From an uncultured Clostridia bacterium (GTDB lineage Bacteria; Bacillota; Clostridia; Christensenellales; Borkfalkiaceae): a stretch of 64,000 nucleotides of DNA. Below, piece after piece: positions 7,841 through 16,194 of the stretch (position 1 is its first letter; every line of letters begins with the position of its first letter). A model generated the notes under the pieces. It saw nothing but the letters and a program-made list of their open reading frames with translations, searched no databases and was not told the origin of the DNA. The position numbers and the translations under genes are program-made. The stretch lies in the NCBI GenBank assembly GCA_944354535.1, contig CALVPY010000005.1, forward strand, positions 1 to 64,000. The letters run 5' to 3'.

Positions 7841-9355
7841 ATGGAAAAATTGGGTATCATCGATCTGGGCTCCAACTCCGCGCGGCTCGTCATCGTCGAC
7901 CTCTTCCAAGAGGGCTACTTCATGGTGGAGGACGAGATCAAGGAGAGCGTCCGCCTCGGTCAGGATATGGATCGCGACGGCTTCCTGAAGCCCCAACGCG
8001 TGGCGGAGACCATCAAAACGCTTAAAATGTTCAAGCGCCTCTCGGAGGCGTCTCATGTAGACCGCATCATCCCCGTGGCGACGGCGGCAGTCCGCCATGC
8101 CAAAAATCAGCGCTCCTTCCTCGACGAGATCCAGGCGACCTGCGGCATGCGGGTGCGCGTGCTCTCCGAAGAGGAGGAGGCGACGCTCGTCTATCGCGGC
8201 GTCATCAACTCGATGGACGTGCCAAAGGGCATCATCCTCGAGATCGGCGGCGGCAGCACCAAGATCGTCTACTACAACCGCCGCACCATTTTGCACTATG
8301 CGACGCTCGGATTCGGCGCCGTGACGCTCACCGACCTCTTCGCGGACGACGGCGTCTCCCCCGAGGAACAGACCGCAAAGATCGAGGAATTTTTCACCGA
8401 GCAGTTCAAGAAGATCGACTGGCTCTCGGAAGTGGAACCCGACGCGCAGATGATCGGCGTGGGCGGTACCTTCCGCAACCTCTATAAGATCAACCGCCTC
8501 GTGAGGAAGTATCCGCTCAACATCGTGCACAACTACTCCTTTGCGACGGACGATTTCCGTTCCGTGTACGAGACCATCCGCGTTCTGGACGTCGAAAAGC
8601 GCAAGCGCATCCGCGGCCTTTCGCCCAACCGGGCAGACATCATGCCCGCGGCGCTCGCCATCGTCAAGGCCTTCCTCGATTACCTTCACTTCGAACACTT
8701 CCACATCAGCGGCTGCGGCCTCCGCGAAGGCATCATGTTCAATCAGGCCGTCCCCATGACGGAGGAACGGCCGCTTTCCGATGTCCTCGGCTATTCTCTG
8801 AGCACCCTTCTGAAGTATTACGGCTGCGACGAAGCGCACGTCGAACACGTCGTCAAGCTCTCCATCCAGCTCTTCAAGCAGCTGAGGGTGCTGCATAAGT
8901 TCCCGCGCGTCTATCTGAAAGTCTTGAAGATCGCGGCGAGCCTGCACGACTGCGGCAAGCGCGTGCGTTTTTACAACAATCAGCAGCACAGCCGCTATAT
9001 CATCCTCAATTCGCCCATCTGCGGCGCCACCCACCGCGAGATCGTCCTCGCCGCCTTTGTCGCGGGCTGTCATACCAAAGAGGATCTCGCCTCTTCCGAC
9101 TGGGCGCGCTATAAGGATATCGTCAACGAAGAGGACGTGGAAGTCGTGAGGAAGCTCGGGGTGCTCCTGCGCATCGCCGAGAGCCTCGACAGGAGCGGCC
9201 AGGGCATCGTCACGGGCATCAACTGCGACGTGTTGGGCGATTCCGTCATCATGAAGACGGAGGTCACGGGCGACGCGACGCTCGAGATCAGCCAGGCGCT
9301 CAAAGCGAACACCGACTTCAAGCGCACGTTCAAGAAAAATCTGGAGATCCTGTGA
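7841..9355 (+). CDS. ppx: Exopolyphosphatase / pppGpp phosphohydrolase (Ppx/GppA)
   Basis: A 504-residue protein that hydrolyses polyphosphate and/or the pppGpp 5'-phosphate. The N-terminal ASKHA-fold domain shows the phosphate-1 motif GIIDLGSNSARLVIVD (5-20) and the phosphate-2-type motif ILEIGGGSTKIVY. The C-terminal third has an HD-like helical domain (SLHDCGKRVRFYNN), as in long Ppx enzymes. The ATG at 7841 was chosen for AAGGACGG upstream and because the N terminus then begins at the fold. The stop overlaps the GTG of maf. The order ppx-maf-mreB suggests growth or cell-wall coupling. Substrate preference cannot be read from sequence. Confidence 0.85.
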   Translation: MEKLGIIDLGSNSARLVIVDLFQEGYFMVEDEIKESVRLGQDMDRDGFLKPQRVAETIKTLKMFKRLSEASHVDRIIPVATAAVRHAKNQRSFLDEIQATCGMRVRVLSEEEEATLVYRGVINSMDVPKGIILEIGGGSTKIVYYNRRTILHYATLGFGAVTLTDLFADDGVSPEEQTAKIEEFFTEQFKKIDWLSEVEPDAQMIGVGGTFRNLYKINRLVRKYPLNIVHNYSFATDDFRSVYETIRVLDVEKRKRIRGLSPNRADIMPAALAIVKAFLDYLHFEHFHISGCGLREGIMFNQAVPMTEERPLSDVLGYSLSTLLKYYGCDEAHVEHVVKLSIQLFKQLRVLHKFPRVYLKVLKIAASLHDCGKRVRFYNNQQHSRYIILNSPICGATHREIVLAAFVAGCHTKEDLASSDWARYKDIVNEEDVEVVRKLGVLLRIAESLDRSGQGIVTGINCDVLGDSVIMKTEVTGDATLEISQALKANTDFKRTFKKNLEIL

Positions 9356-9906
9356 GATTTTTGCTTGCGAGCAATTCCCCGCGGAGGAAAGAGCTCCTTT
9401 TGAAGCTCGTTCCCGCCTTCGAAGTCGTACCCTCCCGGTTTGAAGAGATCGCGAAGGAGGGGGAGAGCGGGAAAGCGCGCTGTCTGCGCTTTGCCGAGGG
9501 GAAGGCGCGGGAGGTATTTTCCCGCTTTCCCGACGCGGCGGTTCTGGGTGCGGATACCGTCGTCTGTCTGGACGGCGCGATCTTAGGAAAACCAAAGGAC
9601 GAGGCGGACGCCTTTGAGATGCTCCGCCTGTTGAGCGGAAAGACGCACTCCGTCTATACCGGGGTGTGCTTTGTCACGCCCGAGGGGGAGAGGAGCGGCG
9701 TCGAAGAGACTTGCGTCACCTTCCGTTCCCTTTCGGACGAGGAGATCTTATCGTATATCAAAACGGGCTCCCCGCTCGACAAGGCGGGCGCCTACGGCAT
9801 ACAGGACAGCGGCTTTGCCGCCGCGTTTCAGGGCAGTTATTCCAATGTCGTGGGGCTTCCCCTCGAGCGTGTGTGTGAATATCGAAAGGAGTTGCACTTA
9901 TGTTAA
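9352..9906 (+). CDS. maf: Maf nucleotide pyrophosphatase
   Basis: A 184-residue Maf/YhdE-family nucleoside triphosphate pyrophosphatase that removes non-canonical or pyrimidine nucleotides (dTTP/UTP type). The signature LLASNSPRRKELL is at residues 4-16. The catalytic region has GADTVVCLDGAILGKPKD, and further on GAYGIQDSGFA. The GTG start overlaps the ppx stop. The gene overlaps the start of the mreB-like gene by 7 bases, a typical maf-mreB arrangement in Firmicutes. Confidence 0.9.
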   Translation: MRFLLASNSPRRKELLLKLVPAFEVVPSRFEEIAKEGESGKARCLRFAEGKAREVFSRFPDAAVLGADTVVCLDGAILGKPKDEADAFEMLRLLSGKTHSVYTGVCFVTPEGERSGVEETCVTFRSLSDEEILSYIKTGSPLDKAGAYGIQDSGFAAAFQGSYSNVVGLPLERVCEYRKELHLC

Positions 9907-10886
9907 AACTTGCGATCGACTTCGGCACTTCGGTGACGAAGATCTACAAACTCGGCAGCGGCATCGTGCTCGCCGAAGCGACCTGCGTCACCGTGCAGAA
10001 GGATACGGGCGAGATCCGCGCCTTCGGCAATGAAGCGAAGCGCCTCCTCGGCAAGACCGCCGAGCAGACGGACGTGTGCTTCCCCGTGTATGAGGGGGAG
10101 ATCGTCTCCGAACGGCTCGCGGGGGCGCTCCTCGAATTTTTCCTCCGCAAAGTGGTAAAGCGGGGAACGTCCGTCGAAGCGCTCTTCTGCGTCCCCTGCG
10201 GCTATAAGGTGGAATCGCGCGAGAAGGTGTACCGCGTCGCAAAAGCTGCGGGCATCGGCAGAGTCAACTTCGCCGAAACGCCCTTTTTGAGCGTTTTGGG
10301 CCAGGATGTGCCCCTTTCCGAGAGCAATCCCGTCTTCGCCATCGACATCGGCGCGGGCGTCACGTCCATCGCGGCGTTCTCGCTCGACGGCATCATCGCG
10401 GGCCTTTCCATGAACGTGGGCGGCAGCAACATGGATGTACATATCATCGACCACATTGCCGAGACGTTCTCGCTCAAGATCGGCTCTTTGACGAGCGAAA
10501 AGCTCAAGAACACGGTGGGCAGCCTCATCGAGGACGACAACCAGAGCACCATCATCAACGGGCGCGACCTCAAGTCGGGCCGCCCGCGCTCTGTCTCCGT
10601 CTCCTCGGCGGATATCGTCTTCCCCATCAAGGTGTATGTCGATAAGATCGCGGAGTACGCCGATCTCGTCTTAAAGAAGCTCCCCGCGGAAGTGTCGGCG
10701 GCGATGCTCAAAAACGGGCTGTATCTCTCGGGCGGCGTATGCAACATCGCGGGGCTTGCGGAGTATATGTCGCGGAAGCTGCAGATGGAGGCGCACCTTT
10801 CGGGCGACCCGCAGATGGCGGTCGTCTTAGGGGGCGGAAGAGCCGTGGGCAACGCCGCGCTGCTTCGCCGCATCCGTCTGGAATAA
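9900..10886 (+). CDS. MreB/Mbl-like actin-fold protein
   Basis: A 328-residue actin-like ATPase. Phosphate-1 motif IDFGTSVTKIY (6-16), phosphate-2 motif AIDIGAGVTSIAAF, a MreB-like GGSNMDVHIIDHI helix and an adenosine motif near YLSGGVCNIAGL are visible, and the length fits MreB. It is divergent from housekeeping MreB: the usual N-terminal FGxDLGTANT is replaced by LAIDFGTSVT. Its position after maf is that of mreB in many Firmicutes, so a shape-determining filament under the membrane is the likely role. It overlaps the end of maf. No mreC/mreD follows here. Confidence 0.75.
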   Translation: MLKLAIDFGTSVTKIYKLGSGIVLAEATCVTVQKDTGEIRAFGNEAKRLLGKTAEQTDVCFPVYEGEIVSERLAGALLEFFLRKVVKRGTSVEALFCVPCGYKVESREKVYRVAKAAGIGRVNFAETPFLSVLGQDVPLSESNPVFAIDIGAGVTSIAAFSLDGIIAGLSMNVGGSNMDVHIIDHIAETFSLKIGSLTSEKLKNTVGSLIEDDNQSTIINGRDLKSGRPRSVSVSSADIVFPIKVYVDKIAEYADLVLKKLPAEVSAAMLKNGLYLSGGVCNIAGLAEYMSRKLQMEAHLSGDPQMAVVLGGGRAVGNAALLRRIRLE

Positions 10887-10918
10887 CGTGGATATGTAGT
10901 GGAAATTTCCCTTGGCTG

Positions 10919-10972
10919 GCACAAGATTTTGTGGTGAAAAATCTTTTCATCGGAAAATCTTGTGCTTTTTGC
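10919..10972 (+). terminator. Terminator-like inverted repeat after mreB-like gene
   Basis: 12-bp inverted repeat GCACAAGATTTT (10919-10930) / AAAATCTTGTGC (10954-10965), with a nested AAGATTTT/AAAATCTT alternative, followed by TTTTTG. It ends directly before the -35 box of the pfl promoter. Confidence 0.55.
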
Positions 10973-11001
10973 TTGACAGAACACAAGTTCTATGCTATAG
11001 T
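10973..11001 (+). promoter_or_regulatory. Promoter of the pfl operon
   Basis: TTGACA, exactly 17 bases, TATAGT. The predicted start is near 11008, just 5' of the riboswitch. Confidence 0.85.
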
Positions 11002-11012
11002 GATAGCACCTT

Positions 11013-11081
11013 ACGGCGACTGACGAATTGGCGGAGCACCGCGTGAAACCGTAGGGGCGGAGAAGCCGTTTCGTCTGGGCA
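11013..11081 (+). promoter_or_regulatory. ZTP riboswitch (pfl motif)
   Basis: An aptamer fold of the pfl/ZTP class, which senses the folate-stress alarmone ZTP (AICAR triphosphate). P1 ACGGC (11013-11017) pairs with GCCGT (11065-11069). The conserved GACTGACGA follows P1 and GGGGCGGAGAAGCC precedes the P1 3' strand. The 3' module CGTCTGGGCA matches the conserved CCGCCUGGGC loop. It is followed by a terminator sharing the GGGC bases, so ligand binding should favour read-through. Downstream genes are the pfl operon, the context after which the motif was named. Confidence 0.85.
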
Positions 11082-11120
11082 GTACCTCTTTGAGTAGGGT
11101 GCTGTCCTTTCCTGTTTTTT
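11077..11120 (+). terminator. Expression-platform terminator of the ZTP riboswitch
   Basis: GGGCAGTACC / GGGTGCTGTCC stem (with G-U pairs), loop around TCTTTGAGTA, tail TTTCCTGTTTTTT. The 5' arm overlaps the conserved 3' aptamer module. Confidence 0.8.
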
Positions 11121-11196
11121 GAGGGGTTTGTGCACAAATTGCACAAACTGCGGAAGGGCGAACGAGCGGGCGGCAGAACAAAAAAAGGAGGGCGGC

Positions 11197-11949
11197 ATGA
11201 CGGGGCGCATCCATTCCTATGAATCATTCGGCACGGTCGACGGCCCGGGCATCCGCTTTGTCATCTTTTTCCAGGGCTGTCCGATGCGCTGCAAGTACTG
11301 CCACAACCCCGATACCTGGGAAGCGGGGGGCGGCAGGGAAGTTTCGGCGGAAGAGGCCGTCAGGGAAGCCCTCAAATACAAGAGCTATTTCGGGCAAAAG
11401 GGCGGCGTGACGGCGACGGGCGGCGAGCCCATGCTGCAGCTTCCCTTCCTCACGGAACTCTTTTCGCGCCTCAAAGCAAAGGGCGTGCATACCTGCCTCG
11501 ATACCTCCGCCGCACCCTTCCCCGCAGAGGCGGATGCGGACAGAAGCGCTTTCGACGAGCTTCTGAAGGTCACCGATCTTGTGCTCCTCGATATCAAGCA
11601 CATCGACGAGGAAGCGCACAGGGCGCTCACGGGGCGTTCGGGGGCTCACGCAAGGGCGTTTGCAAACTATCTTTCCGAACGGGGCAAGCCCATGTGGATC
11701 AGGCACGTCCTCGTGCCCGGCATCACGGACGACGACGGCGCGCTGCTTCGGCTCAAAGAATTTATAGACAGTCTGAAGACGGTGGAAAAGGTGGAAGTGC
11801 TGCCCTATCACACGCTGGGCATCGAAAAATACCGCGCGCTCGGTATCAAATACCCCTTAGAGGGGGTGCGGCCGCCCGAAAAAGAGCGCATCCAAAACGC
11901 CCGCGCGATCTTATGTAGGGGCATCAGAGGGAAAGATGGCGAACATTGA
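11197..11949 (+). CDS. pflA: Pyruvate formate-lyase activating enzyme (radical SAM)
   Basis: A 250-residue radical SAM activase that installs the glycyl radical on pyruvate formate-lyase. The [4Fe-4S] motif CxxxCxxC is C28-PMR-C32-KY-C35, and the GGxP-type SAM motif TATGGEPMLQ follows. The ATG at 11197 was chosen because AAGGAGGG sits 4 bases before it, while the upstream reading frame lies within the leader. It is the first gene of the riboswitch operon and overlaps the next gene by 14 bases. Its substrate glycine is in the separate 78-residue protein encoded at 14357, not in the core enzyme. Confidence 0.93.
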   Translation: MTGRIHSYESFGTVDGPGIRFVIFFQGCPMRCKYCHNPDTWEAGGGREVSAEEAVREALKYKSYFGQKGGVTATGGEPMLQLPFLTELFSRLKAKGVHTCLDTSAAPFPAEADADRSAFDELLKVTDLVLLDIKHIDEEAHRALTGRSGAHARAFANYLSERGKPMWIRHVLVPGITDDDGALLRLKEFIDSLKTVEKVEVLPYHTLGIEKYRALGIKYPLEGVRPPEKERIQNARAILCRGIRGKDGEH

Positions 11950-12217
11950 ACTGTTGGAAGTGAGCGGCGAGGGCTGCGCGAACTGCTTTTCGCTGCTGCC
12001 GCTTTTAAATAAGCTAGCGGCGGAGCGGGGCATCCCCCTTCGGCACCTCGAAGTGACGGAAGAAAACGCCGAAGAGGTGAGAAAGTACGAAATAGACCGC
12101 GTTCCGACGGTGCTCGTCTTGAAAGACGGCGAAGTGACGGCGCGCTGTTCGGGCTATCAGCCGGAGGAGATCTTGTCTCTTTGGCTGGATGCTAAGATTT
12201 CGGACGCCCGTCTTTGA
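11936..12217 (+). CDS. Small thioredoxin-like protein (CANC motif)
   Basis: A 93-residue thioredoxin-fold protein with a redox motif C14-AN-C17 and the cis-proline loop VPTVLVLKDG. The fold is short but complete for a minimal thioredoxin or glutaredoxin. It sits between pflA and pflB, overlapping pflA, so it is co-expressed with the glycyl radical enzyme. A role in reducing the activase or the active-site cysteine pair is possible, but that is inference from context only. No signal peptide. Confidence 0.7.
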   Translation: MANIELLEVSGEGCANCFSLLPLLNKLAAERGIPLRHLEVTEENAEEVRKYEIDRVPTVLVLKDGEVTARCSGYQPEEILSLWLDAKISDARL

Positions 12218-12281
12218 AAAATTCTTTCGCCCAAAACCGATATATCTGCAACTATAACGAATGAGAGGAGGTCAAAGCCAT

Positions 12282-14342
12282 ATGACGGCAAAAGACTTTG
12301 CACAATATCACTTCGAAGGGGCATGGCATTCCTTCGAGCCCGGCAAGTGGAGCCAAGACGAAGTGGACGTGCGCGATTTCATCCAGCGCAACTACACTCC
12401 TTACGAGGGCGACGGCGCCTTTCTCGCCCCCGCCACCGAAGCGACTAAAAAGCTTTGGGAGATCGTCATGGAGTATTCCAAAAAGGAGCGCGAACGGGGC
12501 GGCGTGTACGACGCCGATACTTCCATCGTCTCCACCGTGGCAAGCCACAAGGCGGGGTATTTCGATAAGTCGCTCGAAAAGATCGTGGGGCTCCAGACGG
12601 ATATGCCCTTCAAGCGCTCGCTGCAGCCCTTCGGCGGCATCCGCATGGCGGAAGAGGCGCTCGAAATGTACGGCTATCACATCGACCCCGAGGTCAAATA
12701 TATCTTCACGCATTACAGGAAGACGCACAACGACGGCGTGTACGACGCATACACCCCCGAAATGCGCCGTGCGCGCTCCGCGCATATTTTAACGGGTCTT
12801 CCCGATACCTACGGCCGCGGCCGTATCGTGGGGGACTACCGCCGCGTGGCGCTCTACGGCGTCGATTACCTCATCCAAAAGCGTGAAGAGGATAAATCCC
12901 GTATCGACGGCGACATGACGCCCGACCGCATCCGCGACCGCGAGGAAGTCGCCGAGCAGGTCAAGGCATTGAAAGCGCTCAAAGCGATGGCGGCGGAGTA
13001 CGGGTTCGATATCTCCCGCCCCGCAGAAACCGCGCAGGAGGCCATCCAGTGGCTGTACTTCGGCTATCTCGCCGCCGTCAAAGATCAGAACGGCGCGGCG
13101 ATGAGCATCGGCCGCAATTCCACCTTCCTCGACATCTATATCGAACGCGACCTCCGCGAAGGAAAGCTCACCGAAGAGGAGGCGCAGGAGCTCATCGATC
13201 ACTTCGTCATGAAGCTGCGCGTCGTCAAGTTCATGCGCATCAGGGAGTACAACGAACTCTTCAGCGGCGACCCGACCTGGGTCACCGAGTCCATCGGCGG
13301 CATGGGCGTGGACGGCAGGACGCTCGTCACCAAAAACAGCTTCCGCACCCTGCACACGCTCAAAAACCTCGGCCCCGCGCCCGAACCCAACCTCACGGTG
13401 CTGTGGTCGAGAAGGCTCCCCGAAGGCTTCAAGCGCTTCTGCGCGGAAGTCTCCATCGAGACGAGCGCCATCCAATACGAGAGCGACGATCTGATGCGGC
13501 CCGAGATGGGGGACGATTACTGCATCGCCTGCTGCGTTTCGAGCATGCGCGTGGGCAAGGATATGCAGTTCTTCGGGGCGCGCGCCAACCTTGCCAAGTG
13601 CCTGCTTTATGCCATCAACGGCGGCAAGGACGAGCTCATGAAGGATAAAAAGACGGGAAAGCCCATGCAGGTCTCGCCCGAATATGCGCCCATCCTCGGC
13701 GACGGGCCCCTCGACTTTTCCGAGGTCATGCGCAAGTACGAGCAGATGATGGAGTGGCTCGCCCGCCTCTATGTCAATACGCTCAACCTCATCCACTACA
13801 TGCACGATAAATACTGCTACGAAGCGCTCGAAATGGCGCTGCACGATGTGCAGGTGCGCCGCTTCTTCGCAACGGGCATCGCGGGGCTCTCGTGCGCGGC
13901 AGACAGCCTTTCCGCCATCAAGTACGCGAAAGTGTATCCCGTCAGGAACGAAGAGGGCATCGTCACCGACTTTACGATCGAGGGCGATTATCCCAAGTAC
14001 GGCAACAACGACGACAGGGCGGACGAGCTCGCCGTGTGGATCGTCAAGACGTTCATGAATAAAATAAAGTCCTGCTACACCTACCGCGATTCGGTGCCGA
14101 CGATGTCCATCCTCACCATCACTTCCAACGTGGTGTACGGCAAGAAGACGGGCAACACGCCCGACGGCAGGCGCGCGGGCGAACCGCTCGCCCCCGGCGC
14201 CAACCCCATGCACGGGAGAGATTCCCACGGCGCGCTCGCTTCCCTCGAATCGGTCGCCAAACTTCCCTACGATTACGCCCGCGACGGTATCTCCAACACC
14301 TTCTCGGTGACGCCGCAGTCGCTCGGCAAAGATGAAGATTAA
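12282..14342 (+). CDS. pflB: Pyruvate formate-lyase core subunit lacking the glycyl-radical domain
   Basis: A 686-residue formate C-acetyltransferase that converts pyruvate and CoA to acetyl-CoA and formate. The adjacent catalytic cysteines C417-C418 ([16 protein letters not shown]) correspond to Cys418/Cys419 of the E. coli enzyme. The chain ends at [19 protein letters not shown], the point where other PFLs (about 750-760 residues) continue into the C-terminal glycyl-radical domain; that domain is the next gene. The ATG at 12282 was preferred to the ATG at 12261 because AGGAGG (12266-12271) overlaps the latter. The stop codon is part of the Shine-Dalgarno of the next gene. Confidence 0.92.
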   Translation: MTAKDFAQYHFEGAWHSFEPGKWSQDEVDVRDFIQRNYTPYEGDGAFLAPATEATKKLWEIVMEYSKKERERGGVYDADTSIVSTVASHKAGYFDKSLEKIVGLQTDMPFKRSLQPFGGIRMAEEALEMYGYHIDPEVKYIFTHYRKTHNDGVYDAYTPEMRRARSAHILTGLPDTYGRGRIVGDYRRVALYGVDYLIQKREEDKSRIDGDMTPDRIRDREEVAEQVKALKALKAMAAEYGFDISRPAETAQEAIQWLYFGYLAAVKDQNGAAMSIGRNSTFLDIYIERDLREGKLTEEEAQELIDHFVMKLRVVKFMRIREYNELFSGDPTWVTESIGGMGVDGRTLVTKNSFRTLHTLKNLGPAPEPNLTVLWSRRLPEGFKRFCAEVSIETSAIQYESDDLMRPEMGDDYCIACCVSSMRVGKDMQFFGARANLAKCLLYAINGGKDELMKDKKTGKPMQVSPEYAPILGDGPLDFSEVMRKYEQMMEWLARLYVNTLNLIHYMHDKYCYEALEMALHDVQVRRFFATGIAGLSCAADSLSAIKYAKVYPVRNEEGIVTDFTIEGDYPKYGNNDDRADELAVWIVKTFMNKIKSCYTYRDSVPTMSILTITSNVVYGKKTGNTPDGRRAGEPLAPGANPMHGRDSHGALASLESVAKLPYDYARDGISNTFSVTPQSLGKDED

Positions 14343-14356
14343 AGGAGGAACATTTT

Positions 14357-14593
14357 ATGAGCAAACAGCAGACGGAAAACCTTGTCAATATGCTCGACGC
14401 CTATGTTGCGGACGGCGGGTATCATCTCAACGTCAACGTGTTCAACCGCGAGACGCTGCTCGACGCGCAGAAGCACCCCGAAAAGTATCCGCAGCTCACC
14501 GTCCGCGTGAGCGGGTACGCGGTCAACTTCATCAAGCTCACCAAGGAACAGCAGGACGACGTCATCGCACGGACGATCCATGAGAAGATGTAA
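14357..14593 (+). CDS. Autonomous glycyl-radical subunit of split pyruvate formate-lyase (GrcA-like)
   Basis: A 78-residue protein equal to the last domain of PFL. It contains [10 protein letters not shown] and the radical loop RVSGYAVNF with Gly53 as the predicted radical carrier (E. coli PFL Gly734). The C terminus [17 protein letters not shown] matches the PFL end. It has its own AAAGGAGGAA and ATG, separated from the core by 14 bases, so it is a distinct gene rather than a frameshift remnant. E. coli GrcA/YfiD is a comparable spare domain, but there PflB keeps its own; here the core has none. The two together sum to 764 residues, the normal PFL size. Confidence 0.92.
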   Translation: MSKQQTENLVNMLDAYVADGGYHLNVNVFNRETLLDAQKHPEKYPQLTVRVSGYAVNFIKLTKEQQDDVIARTIHEKM

Positions 14594-14950
14594 TGAAGTT
14601 CACACTTTTTTGTGCAGGCACAAAAAAGTCGTGAGAAAGTTTCGCCGCAAATCTTTCCCTTCGGGAAATCTTCGCGGCGAGTTTAAGCACAGGTATGTGC
14701 AAATTGAGTGCGCTGGCGCAGGGCAACCCTGCTTGCGCCATGATTTAGAAGCAAAAGCGTGGTTTTGCTCGCGGAAGAAATTCAAAAGAAAAGGGTTCCC
14801 GCAAAAATCGCGTAGCGAGTTTTGTGGGAAGAGGAGCAGCGAGCATCGGAGCAAAGCCGCGAGGAACACAGCGGCTTGCGAAATTTGCTCCGCTGCGACG
14901 AGGGCTCCCGCAAAGATTTTGCGAAGCAAAAGATCTGCGGGAATGAAAAT
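14594..14950. repeat. Intergenic mosaic of short repeat modules
   Basis: No credible gene. It begins with a hairpin ACTTTTTTGTGC/GCACAAAAAAGT just after the pfl operon (a possible terminator). It also contains modules found again, mostly inverted, at 16195-16650: AAATCTTTCCCTTCGGGAAATCTTCGC, a GCGCAGGGCAACCCTGC-type block, the AAGCAAAAGCGTGG block and CAAAGATTTTGCGAAGCAAAAGAT. The last also occurs inverted near 38780. Confidence 0.6.
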
Positions 14951-14996
14951 GCAGCGGCGCCGACTCAAAGTCGGCGCCGCTGCGCGTTCTCTTTTA
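14951..14996. terminator. Bidirectional terminator-like palindrome
   Basis: GCAGCGGCGCCGA / TCGGCGCCGCTGC, 13 bp perfect, loop CTCAAAG. T-rich bases lie on both sides (TTCTCTTTT on plus, ATTTTCATTC on minus). It closes the minus-strand regulator pair. Confidence 0.65.
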
Positions 14997-15024
14997 TGCC
15001 GCCGCACGTTTTCAAGGCGGCGTT

Positions 15025-15267
15025 TTATACGATGACCTTCACCGTCTCCCCGTCGGCGGTCTCGATGTCGACGAGGGCGAATTTCCCGCATTTTTTGCGG
15101 CATGCTTTGAGGATGGCGCGCATCTCCCGCCCGTGCTCTTTCAGAAAGCGGTGCAGCTCCTCGTCCTTTTTCTTCAGCATCGCCGGAGCAAGGCGCAGGC
15201 ACACCCCTACGGGGAAGTGCAGGGAAAGGCGGAAGCCCTCCGCCCGTATCACGATCTTTGCCATCAC
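15025..15267 (-). CDS. Small YvlB/LiaX-type domain protein
   Basis: An 80-residue cytoplasmic protein. It resembles the C-terminal half of the preceding regulator: an opening KIVIRAEGFRLSLHFPVG strand pair and a closing LVDIETADGETVKVIV strand match that gene's IRILSDD-to-LVDIESSDGDVIEIWVE segment. It therefore looks like a free-standing copy of the partner's sensory domain, perhaps a dimerisation partner or antagonist. The start is GTG at 15267 or ATG at 15264; both overlap the regulator's stop (TGATG), implying coupling. Function unknown. Confidence 0.55.
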   Translation of the reverse strand: MMAKIVIRAEGFRLSLHFPVGVCLRLAPAMLKKKDEELHRFLKEHGREMRAILKACRKKCGKFALVDIETADGETVKVIV

Positions 15268-15755
15268 TCCACCCAGATCTCGATGACGTCGCCGTCCGAA
15301 CTCTCAATGTCGACGAGCTTGCCTAGAACGCCCGCGTGTACGAGCTCTGCAAGTTTTGCAAAGTCGATGCTCTTCATCGCCTCGCCCGCCGAGCCGTCTG
15401 CCGAGAAGGGGAGCTTGCCGTCCTTCAAAAAGACTTCGACGAGCGCGAAGGGCAGATTGAGGTTGACTTTGTCGCCGTCATCCGAGAGGATGCGGATGCG
15501 CAGCATGAGTTTGCCGAAATCGACGTGCTCGGGATCGACGGCGACCGCCGCTTCCTTTTTGACGCCGAGAAGCTCGTCGACGGTGACGGAGAAAAGTTCC
15601 GCAAGGCGGGGCAGAAGGGAAATGTCGGGCGCGGTGAGGTCGTTCTCCCATTTGCTGACGGCCTGCGCGCTCACCGAGCACAGCTCGGCTAAGGCTTCCT
15701 GCGTGAGCCCCTTTTGTTTGCGGAAGTATGCGATGCGCTGTCCTAATGTGTTCAT
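15264..15755 (-). CDS. XRE-family transcriptional regulator with YvlB/LiaX-type C-terminal domain
   Basis: A 163-residue DNA-binding protein. Residues 1-60 are a Cro/CI helix-turn-helix (RIAYFRKQKGLTQEALAEL, SAQAVSKWEND). The C-terminal domain has the RIRILSDDGDKVNLNLPFALV and LVDIESSDGDVIEIWVE pattern seen in YvlB/LiaX envelope-stress proteins. ATG 15755 was chosen for AAGGAGAT upstream. It is followed directly by a small protein with the same C-terminal domain type. The pair is isolated inside repeat-rich DNA, so target genes cannot be inferred. Confidence 0.75.
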   Translation of the reverse strand: MNTLGQRIAYFRKQKGLTQEALAELCSVSAQAVSKWENDLTAPDISLLPRLAELFSVTVDELLGVKKEAAVAVDPEHVDFGKLMLRIRILSDDGDKVNLNLPFALVEVFLKDGKLPFSADGSAGEAMKSIDFAKLAELVHAGVLGKLVDIESSDGDVIEIWVE

Positions 15756-15960
15756 AGATGATCTCCTTATGGTCGGGAATTTGCGGATGGTTTCCGCGTT
15801 TCGTGCCTTCATTTTAGCGCGTTTTTTGCCGAAATTCCAGCGACGAAAAGTTGAAATCGCCCAACCATGTGTTGATTTTCCCTCAACCGTCGGTTGAATG
15901 CGGGGGTTACGCCTTCCGCCGCGCGCCCTTTTACTCCCTCCGTCATAGTGCCGGGCTTAA

Positions 15961-16190
15961 CAACCCCTCCGTCTTGCCTTTGGCAAGCCACCTCCCCTTA
16001 CACAGGGGAGGCTATATTGAGGAGGCCTTCGGCAAGCCACCGTCTCGGCGGCGCAAGGGAAACGCCGCCTCGGTCAGGAAATGGCACGCTCCATGTGCCA
16101 TTTCCAAGTTCGCAAGTGGCAAAGAGCCCACCGGGCTCTTCGCAAGAAAGCACTTGCTCACCCCTTACACAGGGGGAGGCTGTAATAAGG
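15961..16190. repeat. Palindromic intergenic repeat, CCCTCC...GGGAGG family, long copy
   Basis: Contains CTCCCCTTACACAGGGGAGG, a GTCTTGCCTTTGGCAAG arm, a GGCGGCG/CGCCGCC arm and a second terminal CTTACACAGGGGGAGG. Related copies are at 26270-26412, 26751-27050, 37950-38210 and 47096-47146. No coding potential; ORFs across it are artefacts. Confidence 0.8.
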
Positions 16191-16194
16191 ATTT

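Noticed and set aside
7721..9595. 624-codon minus-strand frame opposite ppx
   Set aside because: Shadow of the ppx gene; the plus strand encodes recognisable Ppx/GppA motifs and is in an operon.
12789..14228. 479-codon minus-strand frame opposite pflB
   Set aside because: Shadow of the strongly conserved PFL core; no start signals.
14357..14593. Reading the small glycyl-radical ORF as a frameshifted end of pflB
   Set aside because: It has its own AAAGGAGGAA and ATG directly at the domain start, and the core ends with a proper stop used in that Shine-Dalgarno, so two designed genes fit better than a sequencing slip. Read data would settle it.
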